A DNA stretch of 6,058 nt, from contig JAFVWD010000213.1 in NCBI GenBank assembly GCA_017501865.1, positions 1-6,058 on the forward strand. Reading direction: 5' to 3'. The notes under the pieces are model-generated. The model was not told the DNA's origin, did no database searches, and saw only the letters and a program-made list of their open reading frames with translations. The DNA comes from Clostridia bacterium. GTDB lineage: Bacteria > Bacillota > Clostridia > Oscillospirales > Acutalibacteraceae. Both the position numbers and the translations under genes were made by a program. Positions 1-6,058 of this stretch are shown here, piece after piece; positions within the stretch are counted from its first letter, which is position 1, and each line of letters opens with the position of its first letter.

Positions 1-43
1 ATATAAACAGACTAAAATTGATGAAAAATTTATGTTTTATACT

Positions 44-133
44 ATGAACAAACTTCGCCACTCGACGTACCATTGTACGCCTTCGGGCAAGCAAAATACA
101 GGCTATCGCCTTGATTTTGCTCAGTTTGTCCAT
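44..133. repeat. Structured intergenic block with nested inverted repeats
   Basis: This block is visibly richer in G and C than the AT-rich DNA around it. Its outer arms are 44-54 (ATGAACAAACT) and 123-133 (AGTTTGTCCAT), complementary at 10 of 11 positions. The single mismatch (47/130) becomes a G-U wobble only if the minus strand is transcribed. Inside lie CGTAC/GTACG (66-70, 75-79), GCC-TTCG-GGC (79-88), and AGCAAAAT/ATTTTGCT (90-97, 114-121) enclosing AGGC/GCCT (100-103, 108-111). The minus strand also has a short frame from 140 to 42 that reads SLYFACPKAYNGTSSGE in part and has no convincing ribosome site. I suspect a dispersed intergenic repeat or a structured RNA/attenuator remnant, but copy number cannot be seen from one window. 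Confidence 0.45.
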
Positions 134-188
134 TCTGCATCTTTTTTCCTTATCCCCTAAAAATGAGCTGATTTCCTGTCTGTTTTCA

Positions 189-217
189 TTGACACCACCT
201 GAGCTTAGTGATATAAT
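189..217 (+). promoter_or_regulatory. Perfect-consensus sigma-A (sigma-70) promoter of the operon
   Basis: TTGACA at 189-194 and TATAAT at 212-217 are separated by exactly 17 nt, and TG at 209-210 gives an extended -10 (TGaTATAAT). Transcription should start near 224, leaving a leader of about 36 nt before the chosen start codon of the kinase gene at 260. No other promoter is evident in the 15-nt and 5-nt gaps between the downstream genes, so this one probably drives all three. I see no clear operator palindrome over the -35/-10 region. The match suggests strong, housekeeping-type transcription, with control more likely exerted on the proteins. Confidence 0.85.
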
Positions 218-246
218 TTATTCATTATACTCTTATAAAAATATAT

Positions 247-253
247 GAGGAGA
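247..253 (+). promoter_or_regulatory. Ribosome binding site that fixes the kinase start at 260
   Basis: GAGGAGA at 247-253 lies 6 nt before ATG at 260. An in-frame ATG at 245 overlaps this motif itself and has only AT-rich sequence upstream, so it has no ribosome site of its own. The protein therefore most likely starts MEQQYCFHC rather than with five extra residues. Confidence 0.8.
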
Positions 254-259
254 AAAGAT

Positions 260-3200
260 ATGGAACAACAGTATTGCTTTCACTGTATGAATCCCATAGA
301 TTCTGATTTTTGCAGTCATTGTAACAAAAGCATATCAGACGCGTCATCAGAACCACACCACTTACAACCGGGCACCCTTTTAAATAACAAATATTTAATT
401 GGTACTGTACTCGGGCAAGGCGGCTTTGGTATTACTTACATAGGAAGAGATATTAATCTGGATCTCAAAATAGCAGTAAAAGAATATTACCCCTCAGGTG
501 TTGTAAACAGAAATGCTGAAACATCGCGTGAAATAACAGCCTCTGTAGGCCCTGCAACAGATTTTTTCAACAAAGGAAAAGAGCGTTTTCTGAGCGAAGC
601 CCGTACTTTAGCAAAATTTTCGACTGAACCGAGTATTGTTTCGGTCAGGGATTTTTTTACAGAAAACAACACTACCTATATCGTAATGGAGTTTTTAGAA
701 GGCAACGACTTGAAAAAGCACCTTGATATCAAAGGAAAGCTTTCCTTCAAAGAAACATTTTCAATGCTTTCTGCAATTATGACAGCATTATCTAAAATCC
801 ATGAACAAGGACTTATTCACAGAGATATAAGCCCTGCAAACATTATAATTTTAAATAACGGAAATGCTAAGCTTTTAGATTTTGGTGCTGCTCGCGAGGT
901 TGGCGGTCAGGACGAAAAAAGTCTTTCAATTCTTTTAAAACCCGGCTACGCTCCGGAAGAGCAATACCGTTCAAAAGGTCGCCAGGGTCCCTGGACCGAT
1001 GTTTATGCTCTCTCTGCCACCATATATAAAATGGTAACAGGTGTAACACCTACTGATGCAATGAACAGAGTTTTCTCTGATGATATAAAAAAACCAAGTG
1101 AGCTTAACCCTATAATTACAGCTGCTCAGGATGCCGTAATTTTAAAAGGCTTGTCAGTAAAGCAGGAGGACAGATATCAATCTGTATCTGAATTATTCAA
1201 TGCAATGTCAGTTGTTGCCAATGACGAAGAAGAGCCTGACTCTGCATTTATACCACCGGAAACAACCCACGGACACCTTGATGATGGTGATACCGTTTAT
1301 ACAGTCAGCAATGTTTCATTCACCTCATCAGAACAACCTGCACCTGAAAATACTATTACAGAAGAAATGTTTTCTCCCGTATCTTCCGTATCTTCACAAG
1401 AAAACATTCCTACTCAGGAACCTGTCTCTGTACAGCAGTCTGCTTCCGTACAACAGACTGCCCCCACGCAACAGCATGCACCCGAAAATTCAAACAGCAT
1501 TACTGCAAGCGGTAATAAAAAGAGCAAAAAATCCGCTTTTGTTTTTGCCGGACTATTCGCCTTTTTTGCCCTTGCAACAATTGTTCTCGGTATGAGAACC
1601 TATAACCTTCACATTAATCAATGGTGGGAAGATGGTGCAATTAATTTCGGACTTACCATAACCTCTATATCTGCAGTGCTTTCAGCTGTATTCGCATTCT
1701 TAGCAAACAAAAAATTGGCCGGAAAGCAAAAGAGAACCTTTAAAAAAATAACTATAGCATCTTTTTCGGGATTTGCTCTTTTCGCGGTTATGGCGCTTGT
1801 TTTCACTTTATCAACTACTATTACAGTCGGTGATCAGACTGTAGCAAGAAATATTGAGGACCTCAATATAAGCGCAACACTAATAACAAAGACCGACTAT
1901 GAAAATCTCAAAAAGCTTAAAAACCTCAAAACTCTTTCATTAGACGGTTGCTTCCTTGATAACGAAAGTGTAAAAAAGCTTTCTGAGCTCACACAGCTTG
2001 AAGGGCTTTCACTTACACTCAATACAGATATTACAGATGTCTCTCCTCTGACTGCAATGACAGGCTTAAAGGAGCTTTATCTGAACGGAACAAGCATCTC
2101 TGATATTTCTGTACTTACTTCACTTAAGGATATAACAATTCTTAATATAAGCAGTACAAAGGTTTCAGATTTGTCTTCACTCAAAAAATTTGAAAACCTC
2201 GAAACATTGATGATTAATACATTAAGTGAACTTGACCCCACAACAATCAGGCTTCCTGAATCCATATCAACCATAGAAATAAAAAACAATGGCTTAAATA
2301 ATATCAATTTCCTGAAAAACAAGCCTAACATTTCTTCTGTTTATGCTTTCAATAACAATATAAGCGATATTTCTGTTCTGGCTGATTATGAACTTTGGTA
2401 CATTGATTTTTCTGCTAATAAAATTACTGACTTTTCATGTCTTAGCGGAAAGACTATATCTGAAATAGATTTTTCAACAAATAAGATTTCTGATATTTCA
2501 TATATGAAAAATATAAATGCTTTAACAATAGACCTTTCTTTCAATGAAATTTCAGATATTTCTTCTTTAGCAGGAAAAACAAAAATCACCCAGCTTGATT
2601 TAAAAGGAAATAAAATTTCTGACATAAGTCCGCTTAAAGACCTCTTCAATATCACATCTCTTGATATTTCACACAATAACATTGAAGATATAAGTGTTAT
2701 TTCAACAATTGATGAGCTTCGGAATTTCCAAGCCAATAATAACAGAATAAAAGACATAAGTGTACTTGAGAAATGTAAGTATCTTCATGAAAATGAATAC
2801 GCACCTTCTCTTGAAAACAACCAGATTGAAGATATAAGTGCTTTAGCTAATTTTACAAATATTGATTATATAGGTTTAAAGCACAACAAAATCAGTGATG
2901 TTTCTCCTCTTTCAAAATTGAATAAACTCACTAACATAGATTTGTATGACAACAACATTTCTGATGTTTCTTCTCTGGCAAATCTTACTAATATAACGCA
3001 TCTTAATGTTGCGGGTAACCCTGTAGCAGAGCTTGACGGAATTACTATAGTACAAGGAGAGGCACTTCTCTCTCCTTCACTTTCAGTAGATTTCAACAAA
3101 AATTTTGACTTTGATAAAGTTCTTGCTGCCAATGAAAATGTTTCTATATATGTTTATTGCGAAAATCCGCGTGATGCAAAAAATCTTGTAAATAAATACG

Positions 3201-3328
3201 GTATTAATTCAGCTATTTCAGGCGGAATTATTGCTGTAGACGGTAAATTCGTTGAGGATGTTGCAGATTTTATTAATGACGACCTTCGCAATATAGAAGA
3301 AGAAAAATCAAATACATCAGCTGAATAA
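260..3328 (+). CDS. Membrane Ser/Thr protein kinase with N-terminal zinc ribbon and C-terminal leucine-rich repeats
   Basis: A 1022-residue Hanks-type kinase. Residues 6-21 form a zinc ribbon (C6xxC9, C18xxC21). The kinase domain spans about 45-316, with glycine loop GQGGFG (52-57), lysine K74, E113, HRD (187-189), N194, DFG (207-209) and GYAPEEQY (229-236), so it looks catalytically competent. S191 replaces the usual Lys of HRDxK, as in some bacterial relatives. A Thr/Ser/Gln/Pro linker (about 322-418) contains three xxQQxA hexads (390-407). Three hydrophobic helices follow at about 425-444, 462-482 and 497-517. Basic residues before helix 1 and between helices 2 and 3 place the kinase inside and the C-terminus outside. 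Residues about 534-928 are internalin-like LRRs with recurring ISDISxL. Residues 929-1022 are unassigned. There is no LPxTG anchor. It is first in an operon with an FHA-ABC exporter, so I infer that it senses an external cue and phosphorylates the transporter. Domain calls are strong; ligand and target are unproven. Confidence 0.92.
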   Translation: MEQQYCFHCMNPIDSDFCSHCNKSISDASSEPHHLQPGTLLNNKYLIGTVLGQGGFGITYIGRDINLDLKIAVKEYYPSGVVNRNAETSREITASVGPATDFFNKGKERFLSEARTLAKFSTEPSIVSVRDFFTENNTTYIVMEFLEGNDLKKHLDIKGKLSFKETFSMLSAIMTALSKIHEQGLIHRDISPANIIILNNGNAKLLDFGAAREVGGQDEKSLSILLKPGYAPEEQYRSKGRQGPWTDVYALSATIYKMVTGVTPTDAMNRVFSDDIKKPSELNPIITAAQDAVILKGLSVKQEDRYQSVSELFNAMSVVANDEEEPDSAFIPPETTHGHLDDGDTVYTVSNVSFTSSEQPAPENTITEEMFSPVSSVSSQENIPTQEPVSVQQSASVQQTAPTQQHAPENSNSITASGNKKSKKSAFVFAGLFAFFALATIVLGMRTYNLHINQWWEDGAINFGLTITSISAVLSAVFAFLANKKLAGKQKRTFKKITIASFSGFALFAVMALVFTLSTTITVGDQTVARNIEDLNISATLITKTDYENLKKLKNLKTLSLDGCFLDNESVKKLSELTQLEGLSLTLNTDITDVSPLTAMTGLKELYLNGTSISDISVLTSLKDITILNISSTKVSDLSSLKKFENLETLMINTLSELDPTTIRLPESISTIEIKNNGLNNINFLKNKPNISSVYAFNNNISDISVLADYELWYIDFSANKITDFSCLSGKTISEIDFSTNKISDISYMKNINALTIDLSFNEISDISSLAGKTKITQLDLKGNKISDISPLKDLFNITSLDISHNNIEDISVISTIDELRNFQANNNRIKDISVLEKCKYLHENEYAPSLENNQIEDISALANFTNIDYIGLKHNKISDVSPLSKLNKLTNIDLYDNNISDVSSLANLTNITHLNVAGNPVAELDGITIVQGEALLSPSLSVDFNKNFDFDKVLAANENVSIYVYCENPRDAKNLVNKYGINSAISGGIIAVDGKFVEDVADFINDDLRNIEEEKSNTSAE
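1860..3043 (+). repeat. Leucine-rich-repeat coding tract inside the kinase gene
   Basis: The tract encodes a run of units of about 20-24 residues in the pattern LxxLxLxxNxISDISxL, typical of internalin-type LRR. The clearest units carry DITDVSPL, SISDISVL, KVSDLSSL, NISDISVL, KITDFSCL, KISDISYM, EISDISSL, KISDISPL, NIEDISVI, RIKDISVL, QIEDISAL, KISDVSPL and NISDVSSL. Units around 2220-2330 (residues about 654-690) and 2775-2825 are irregular. Similar DNA words such as GATATTTCT recur, so unit number could change by recombination, but the units have diverged enough that very recent expansion is unlikely. Confidence 0.85.
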
Positions 3329-3343
3329 AATAGAGGTGATTTT

Positions 3344-4951
3344 ATGAATGAAACTACAGTATTTTTTGACCAAAAAGCGCAGAATGCAGCACTAATTTTC
3401 TTCAATAAGAAAGGTTTTATTTCTGCTCACTATTTAGGCGGTTTCGCTTCAATAGGCCGAGCAACTGCTAATTCAAGCTGTAATATTCAGATAAGTTCTG
3501 CTGTTGTTTCCCGTACCCATGGAGAAGTAAGATATTCTAACGGCAGATATACCTACAAGGATCTGAACAGTACTAACGGAACTCTTTTAAATAATTCAAA
3601 GCTTTTAGGTAAAGAAGCTCCGGATAATGCAAATATATGCACATTAAAAGACGGGGATATACTTATTTTTGATATTAAAGACAGAACCAAAACACATCCT
3701 GATGCAGTTTTCGCTCTGTTCTCAGAGTATTACAATCATAACAGCTCCTGGAATACTGTACAGCTTACTGAAGACATTGAAGAAATTTCTGTAGGCCGTT
3801 CAGATAATACGGATATGAAAATTCAGAATGCAGCCATTTCAAGAAGACATGCAACCTTCTTCGCTCAAAATAACAGATGGGCAATTACAGACCATCAAAG
3901 TACAAATGGCGTATTTCTCAACGGTAAAAAGCTTGACACTCCAAGCTGGTTAAATAATTATGATGTTGTCAGAATTACAGATACATATTTCATTTACAAG
4001 GATAATCAACTGATTTTCTCAAGCGGCATACTTAATAAAAACGAAGAAATATCATATGACCCTGAAGCCCCTGTTTATGAAATAGAAACACCAAATAAAC
4101 AAAAATCAAGCCAACCTGAATCTAAACCGGCAAAAACTCAGTTGGTTATTAATATTACCGAAAGAAGTGTTTTCCAACGCTTTAAAAAGCTTTTGCTTCT
4201 TCAGGATATTAATTTAACTGTTTCTGATGGTGATATGGTATTAATCCTCGGTGGTTCAGGTGCCGGTAAAACAACATTTATAAATGCTGTTATGGGCTAC
4301 GAAAAGGCTCGCGGTAAAATTGTTTATAAAAATGCTGACATTTACCAGGAATACGAACGAATGAAATATGAAATAGGCTTCGTTCCTCAGCAAGATTTGC
4401 TTCGCGGAAGCGACGTAGTTTACAATACACTTTCCAATGCTGCTGAAATGAAGCTCCCTAAATCAGTAACATTCGAAGAAAGAGAAGAACGTATTGACTA
4501 CATTTTAGAAGAACTCGGGTTAAGTCGTGAAAAATTCACCCGTGTTTCAAAACTCAGTGGCGGTCAGAGAAAGCGCCTCAGTATTGCTGTTGAATTCATT
4601 GCTAACCCAAGTCTTTTCTTCCTTGACGAACCGGACTCAGGTCTTGATGACATTATGGGAAGAGGCTTAATGGAAAATCTTCGTCACATCGCCGATCAGG
4701 GTAAAATTGTTATGGTTATTACTCACAGCCCTGAACGTGCCGCTGACTTATTTGACAAGGTTATTGTACTCGCCAAAAGCACCAAAGACAATTGCGGTCA
4801 CCTGGCTTTCCACGGTACAGTTCAGGAGGCTTATAATTTCTTTGAGGTTCAAAGCTTCAAAGAAATTGTTAAGAAAATTAACCGTCCTGACGAAAACGGT
4901 GAAGGTTTGTCTGACTATTTCATTGAAAAATTTGCTGATTACAGGGGGTAA
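3344..4951 (+). CDS. ABC transporter ATPase with two N-terminal FHA domains (Rv1747-like, ABCG type)
   Basis: A 535-residue cytoplasmic ATPase. FHA1 (about 30-112) has G38-R39, S56, H59 and N78-G79. FHA2 (about 145-220) has G151-R152, S166, H169 and N188-G189. These are the conserved phosphothreonine-binding positions, so both domains look functional. A Pro/Ser/Lys linker (about 229-265) leads to one ABC domain: Walker A GGSGAGKTT (303-311, K309), Q-loop Q349, signature LSGGQ (404-408) followed by RKRLSIA, Walker B FFLDEP (425-430, E429), D-loop SGLD (432-435) and H461. LSGGQRKRLSIA and SGLD are typical of the ABCG/White family. D431 replaces the usual Thr of PTSGLD. The start has AGAGGTGAT just upstream and follows the kinase stop by 15 nt. 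In mycobacterial Rv1747, FHA-FHA-ABC and permease are one chain; here the permease is the next gene. Likely role: kinase-regulated energising of an exporter with unknown substrate. Confidence 0.93.
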   Translation: MNETTVFFDQKAQNAALIFFNKKGFISAHYLGGFASIGRATANSSCNIQISSAVVSRTHGEVRYSNGRYTYKDLNSTNGTLLNNSKLLGKEAPDNANICTLKDGDILIFDIKDRTKTHPDAVFALFSEYYNHNSSWNTVQLTEDIEEISVGRSDNTDMKIQNAAISRRHATFFAQNNRWAITDHQSTNGVFLNGKKLDTPSWLNNYDVVRITDTYFIYKDNQLIFSSGILNKNEEISYDPEAPVYEIETPNKQKSSQPESKPAKTQLVINITERSVFQRFKKLLLLQDINLTVSDGDMVLILGGSGAGKTTFINAVMGYEKARGKIVYKNADIYQEYERMKYEIGFVPQQDLLRGSDVVYNTLSNAAEMKLPKSVTFEEREERIDYILEELGLSREKFTRVSKLSGGQRKRLSIAVEFIANPSLFFLDEPDSGLDDIMGRGLMENLRHIADQGKIVMVITHSPERAADLFDKVIVLAKSTKDNCGHLAFHGTVQEAYNFFEVQSFKEIVKKINRPDENGEGLSDYFIEKFADYRG

Positions 4952-4956
4952 ATCAT

Positions 4957-5838
4957 ATGGCTTCAAATCGTTTGGGCCGAATAGGTCAAATTAAAATTTA
5001 CTTAGGAAAGTGTTTTCGTACCTTCGTTAACGAAAAGGGTTGGAAATCATTAATAAGCACTCTTATAATCGCTTTAATTCTTGCCTGGGTTATAGGTGAT
5101 AAAACCTTCGAGATTTTCGAAAGCACCGAAACAGGTCTGTTTGCCATGATTTGCGGTTGTATCTGGACAGGTCTTTTCAACTCAATTCAATCTGTTTGCC
5201 GCGAAAGAGCTATTATTAAGCGCGAGCACAAAACAGGTCTCCACCTTTCATCTTACATAATTGCACATATGATTTACGAGTTCGTTTTATGTACTGCAGA
5301 GGGTCTCATTCTTACAATAGTTTTAGCTATTATGCGTGAATGTCCCCCGGACGGAATCATCTTTGGTGAAATATCTATAGAATTTTTCATTTCCTTCACT
5401 TTGATTATATTCTGTGCTGATGCTTTAGGTCTTTTAGTATCTTGCATTGTAAGAACAGAAACTGCTGCAATGACAGTTATGCCTTTTGTTCTTATAATTC
5501 AATTAGTTATGTCGGGCTTACTTTTCGTTCTTCCCGAAAATGCTGAAGCTGTAAAAGAGATCACTATTACAAAATGGGGATTGTGTGCTCTTTGCACATC
5601 ATCTGATATAAACACTCTGCCTAACAGAGACACAATGGAAAAATTCGAAATTGCAGCCGCAAAGGACGAAAGCATAAAATCATGGAAAGACCTCGACCTT
5701 ACTCAAGAATATGATTATGACTATGACGGAACATCTGAAAACCTTGCTGAAGCTTGGCTTGTACTGTTAGGCTACAGTGCCCTCTATGGCGGACTTGCTA
5801 TTCTTTTCCTGCAGTTGGTTGACAGAGATAAGCGTTAG
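4957..5838 (+). CDS. ABC-2/ABCG-type transporter permease, partner of the FHA-ABC ATPase
   Basis: A 293-residue integral membrane protein. Predicted helices lie at about 31-47, 60-80, 98-126, 141-164, 170-192 and 267-288. The CRERAIIKREHKTGL segment (81-95) matches the connecting region seen before helix 3 in ABCG permeases, and QLVMSGLLF (182-190) matches their fifth helix. The long loop between helices 5 and 6 (about 193-266) is predicted to face outward, as in ABCG proteins. It carries DYDYDG at 253-258, which resembles the start of a calcium-binding loop. The start ATG has AGGGGGT 7 nt upstream and lies 5 nt after the ATPase stop, so translation is probably coupled. A working transporter would need two copies of each protein, by analogy with half-size ABCG proteins. 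The family supports export rather than import; substrate cannot be deduced. Confidence 0.9.
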   Translation: MASNRLGRIGQIKIYLGKCFRTFVNEKGWKSLISTLIIALILAWVIGDKTFEIFESTETGLFAMICGCIWTGLFNSIQSVCRERAIIKREHKTGLHLSSYIIAHMIYEFVLCTAEGLILTIVLAIMRECPPDGIIFGEISIEFFISFTLIIFCADALGLLVSCIVRTETAAMTVMPFVLIIQLVMSGLLFVLPENAEAVKEITITKWGLCALCTSSDINTLPNRDTMEKFEIAAAKDESIKSWKDLDLTQEYDYDYDGTSENLAEAWLVLLGYSALYGGLAILFLQLVDRDKR

Positions 5839-5921
5839 CTTCTGAAGACTGCTTATTATTATAATATCAGTAAAAACACAACAAACAAAAATAAAAAGCG
5901 GTGCTGTAAAAACAATCTGTT

Positions 5922-5946
5922 TGAACAAGTCCAGTAAAAACGGACA
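5922..5946 (+). repeat. Candidate left terminal inverted repeat of the insertion sequence
   Basis: The segment starts TGAACAAGTCC and continues AGTAAAAACGGACA. This resembles IS3/IS150-group ends, which commonly begin TG(A/T)AC, have a CCC/TCC block, an A-rich centre and a GGAC block. The exact outer edge is uncertain: TG at 5918-5919 is an alternative. The matching right end is not in the window. Confidence 0.45.
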
Positions 5947-5960
5947 ATAGAAAAAAGAGA

Positions 5961-6004
5961 CCTCCTATGGTAGAATTAAAGAAACTACCATAGGAGGAGT
6001 TTTT
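5961..6004 (+). promoter_or_regulatory. Hairpin hiding the transposase ribosome site, with a following T-run
   Basis: CCTCCTATGGTAG (5961-5973) and CTACCATAGGAGG (5985-5997) are perfect 13-nt complements around an 11-nt A-rich loop. The right arm contains AGGAGG, the ribosome site for ATG 6005. Any transcript reading through from the operon would fold this site away. The stem is followed by AG and five T residues (5998-6004), so it could also act as an intrinsic terminator. A promoter firing inside the left arm or loop would produce an RNA with a free ribosome site. Sequestered initiation of this kind is known in other insertion sequences such as IS10 and IS50. Confidence 0.75.
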
Positions 6005-6058
6005 ATGTCAGGAAAACGACAAAACATAAAACAATACGAAAAAGAAATATTTGAATTA
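6005..6058 (+). CDS. 5' fragment of a probable IS3-family transposase OrfA (helix-turn-helix protein)
   Basis: ATG at 6005 follows AGGAGGAG (5992-5999) at a good distance and opens 18 codons to the window edge, MSGKRQNIKQYEKEIFEL. The short basic start followed by an amphipathic KQYEKEIFEL helix resembles the beginning of clostridial IS3-type OrfA proteins, where a helix-turn-helix would follow. Only 18 residues are visible, so the family call rests mainly on the neighbouring terminal-repeat-like sequence and hairpin. It could instead be another small DNA-binding protein. Confidence 0.55.
   Translation, partial: MSGKRQNIKQYEKEIFEL

Larger units (their letters stand above)
5922..6058 (+). mobile_element. 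Left end of a probable IS3-family insertion sequence (partial)
   Basis: A terminal-repeat-like sequence at about 5922-5946 is followed by a strong hairpin and then by the start of a transposase-like reading frame at 6005. The layout fits the left end of an IS3-family (IS150-like) element oriented with the operon. The right end and any target duplication lie outside the window, so completeness cannot be judged. The 79 nt between the permease stop and this end (5839-5917) hold no gene and no convincing intrinsic terminator. Confidence 0.6.

Noticed and set aside
45..51. Shared TGAACAA word at 45 and 5922 as paired insertion sequence ends
   Set aside because: Similarity does not extend beyond seven bases, and the DNA between is an intact operon, so a composite element is not supported.
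134..150. T-run after the structured block as an intrinsic terminator
   Set aside because: The T-run (142-147) is separated from the outer stem by 8 nt and the plus-strand stem contains an A-C mismatch, so it is not a convincing terminator.
245..259. Upstream in-frame ATG adding MRRKD to the kinase
   Set aside because: This ATG overlaps the ribosome site used by ATG 260 and has none of its own.
1200..1595. 131-codon + strand frame
   Set aside because: It lies wholly inside the kinase gene in another frame, has no ribosome site, and its composition is a by-product of the Gln/Pro/Thr-rich linker.
2386..2757. Minus-strand frames across the LRR tract (also 2077-2331 and 2866-3132)
   Set aside because: Their repetitive EISEI-like text is the reverse reading of ISDIS codons; no ribosome sites and no independent family signal.
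4707..4994. 95-codon + strand frame overlapping the ATPase end and permease start
   Set aside because: It overlaps two well-supported genes in another frame and resembles no known protein.
5839..5917. Operon terminator directly after the permease
   Set aside because: Only weak short palindromes such as CTTC-T-GAAG and AT-rich pairs are present; none has a stable stem followed by a T-run.

Overview
The window looks like AT-rich chromosomal DNA from a low-GC Gram-positive anaerobe, most likely a gut-type Clostridia (Oscillospiraceae/Ruminococcaceae or Lachnospiraceae). This assignment is inference. It rests on AGGAGG-type ribosome sites, a zinc-ribbon plus kinase fusion with HRDISPAN and GYAPEEQY motifs, internalin-like leucine-rich repeats (LRR), and an IS3-like insertion sequence start at the right edge. 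No rRNA, tRNA or CRISPR is visible.

Layout. Bases 1-188 hold no convincing gene but do contain a structured, relatively GC-rich block (about 44-133) with nested inverted repeats, possibly a dispersed intergenic element. A perfect-consensus vegetative promoter (TTGACA, 17 nt, TATAAT, extended -10) lies at 189-217. It reads into a tight three-gene operon on the + strand with gaps of 15 and 5 nt. The genes are (1) 260-3328, a 1022-residue membrane Ser/Thr kinase with an N-terminal zinc ribbon, three predicted membrane helices and a long LRR domain; (2) 3344-4951, an ABC ATPase with two N-terminal FHA domains; (3) 4957-5838, its six-helix ABC-2/ABCG-type permease. After 79 nt with no recognised feature comes the left end of a probable IS3-family element (from about 5922). 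Its first transposase codons start at 6005 and run off the window.

How the genes may work together. FHA domains bind phosphothreonine, and both FHA domains here keep their binding residues. The arrangement recalls mycobacterial PknF-Rv1747, where a Ser/Thr kinase phosphorylates an FHA-FHA-ABC exporter. The difference here is that the exporter is split into two proteins and the kinase carries a large LRR domain predicted to face outward. The simplest model is a receptor-kinase-gated exporter: the LRR senses an external ligand or surface state, the kinase phosphorylates itself or the ATPase, FHA docking changes transporter activity, and an unknown substrate is exported. The domain calls are strong; the signalling model and the substrate are inference.
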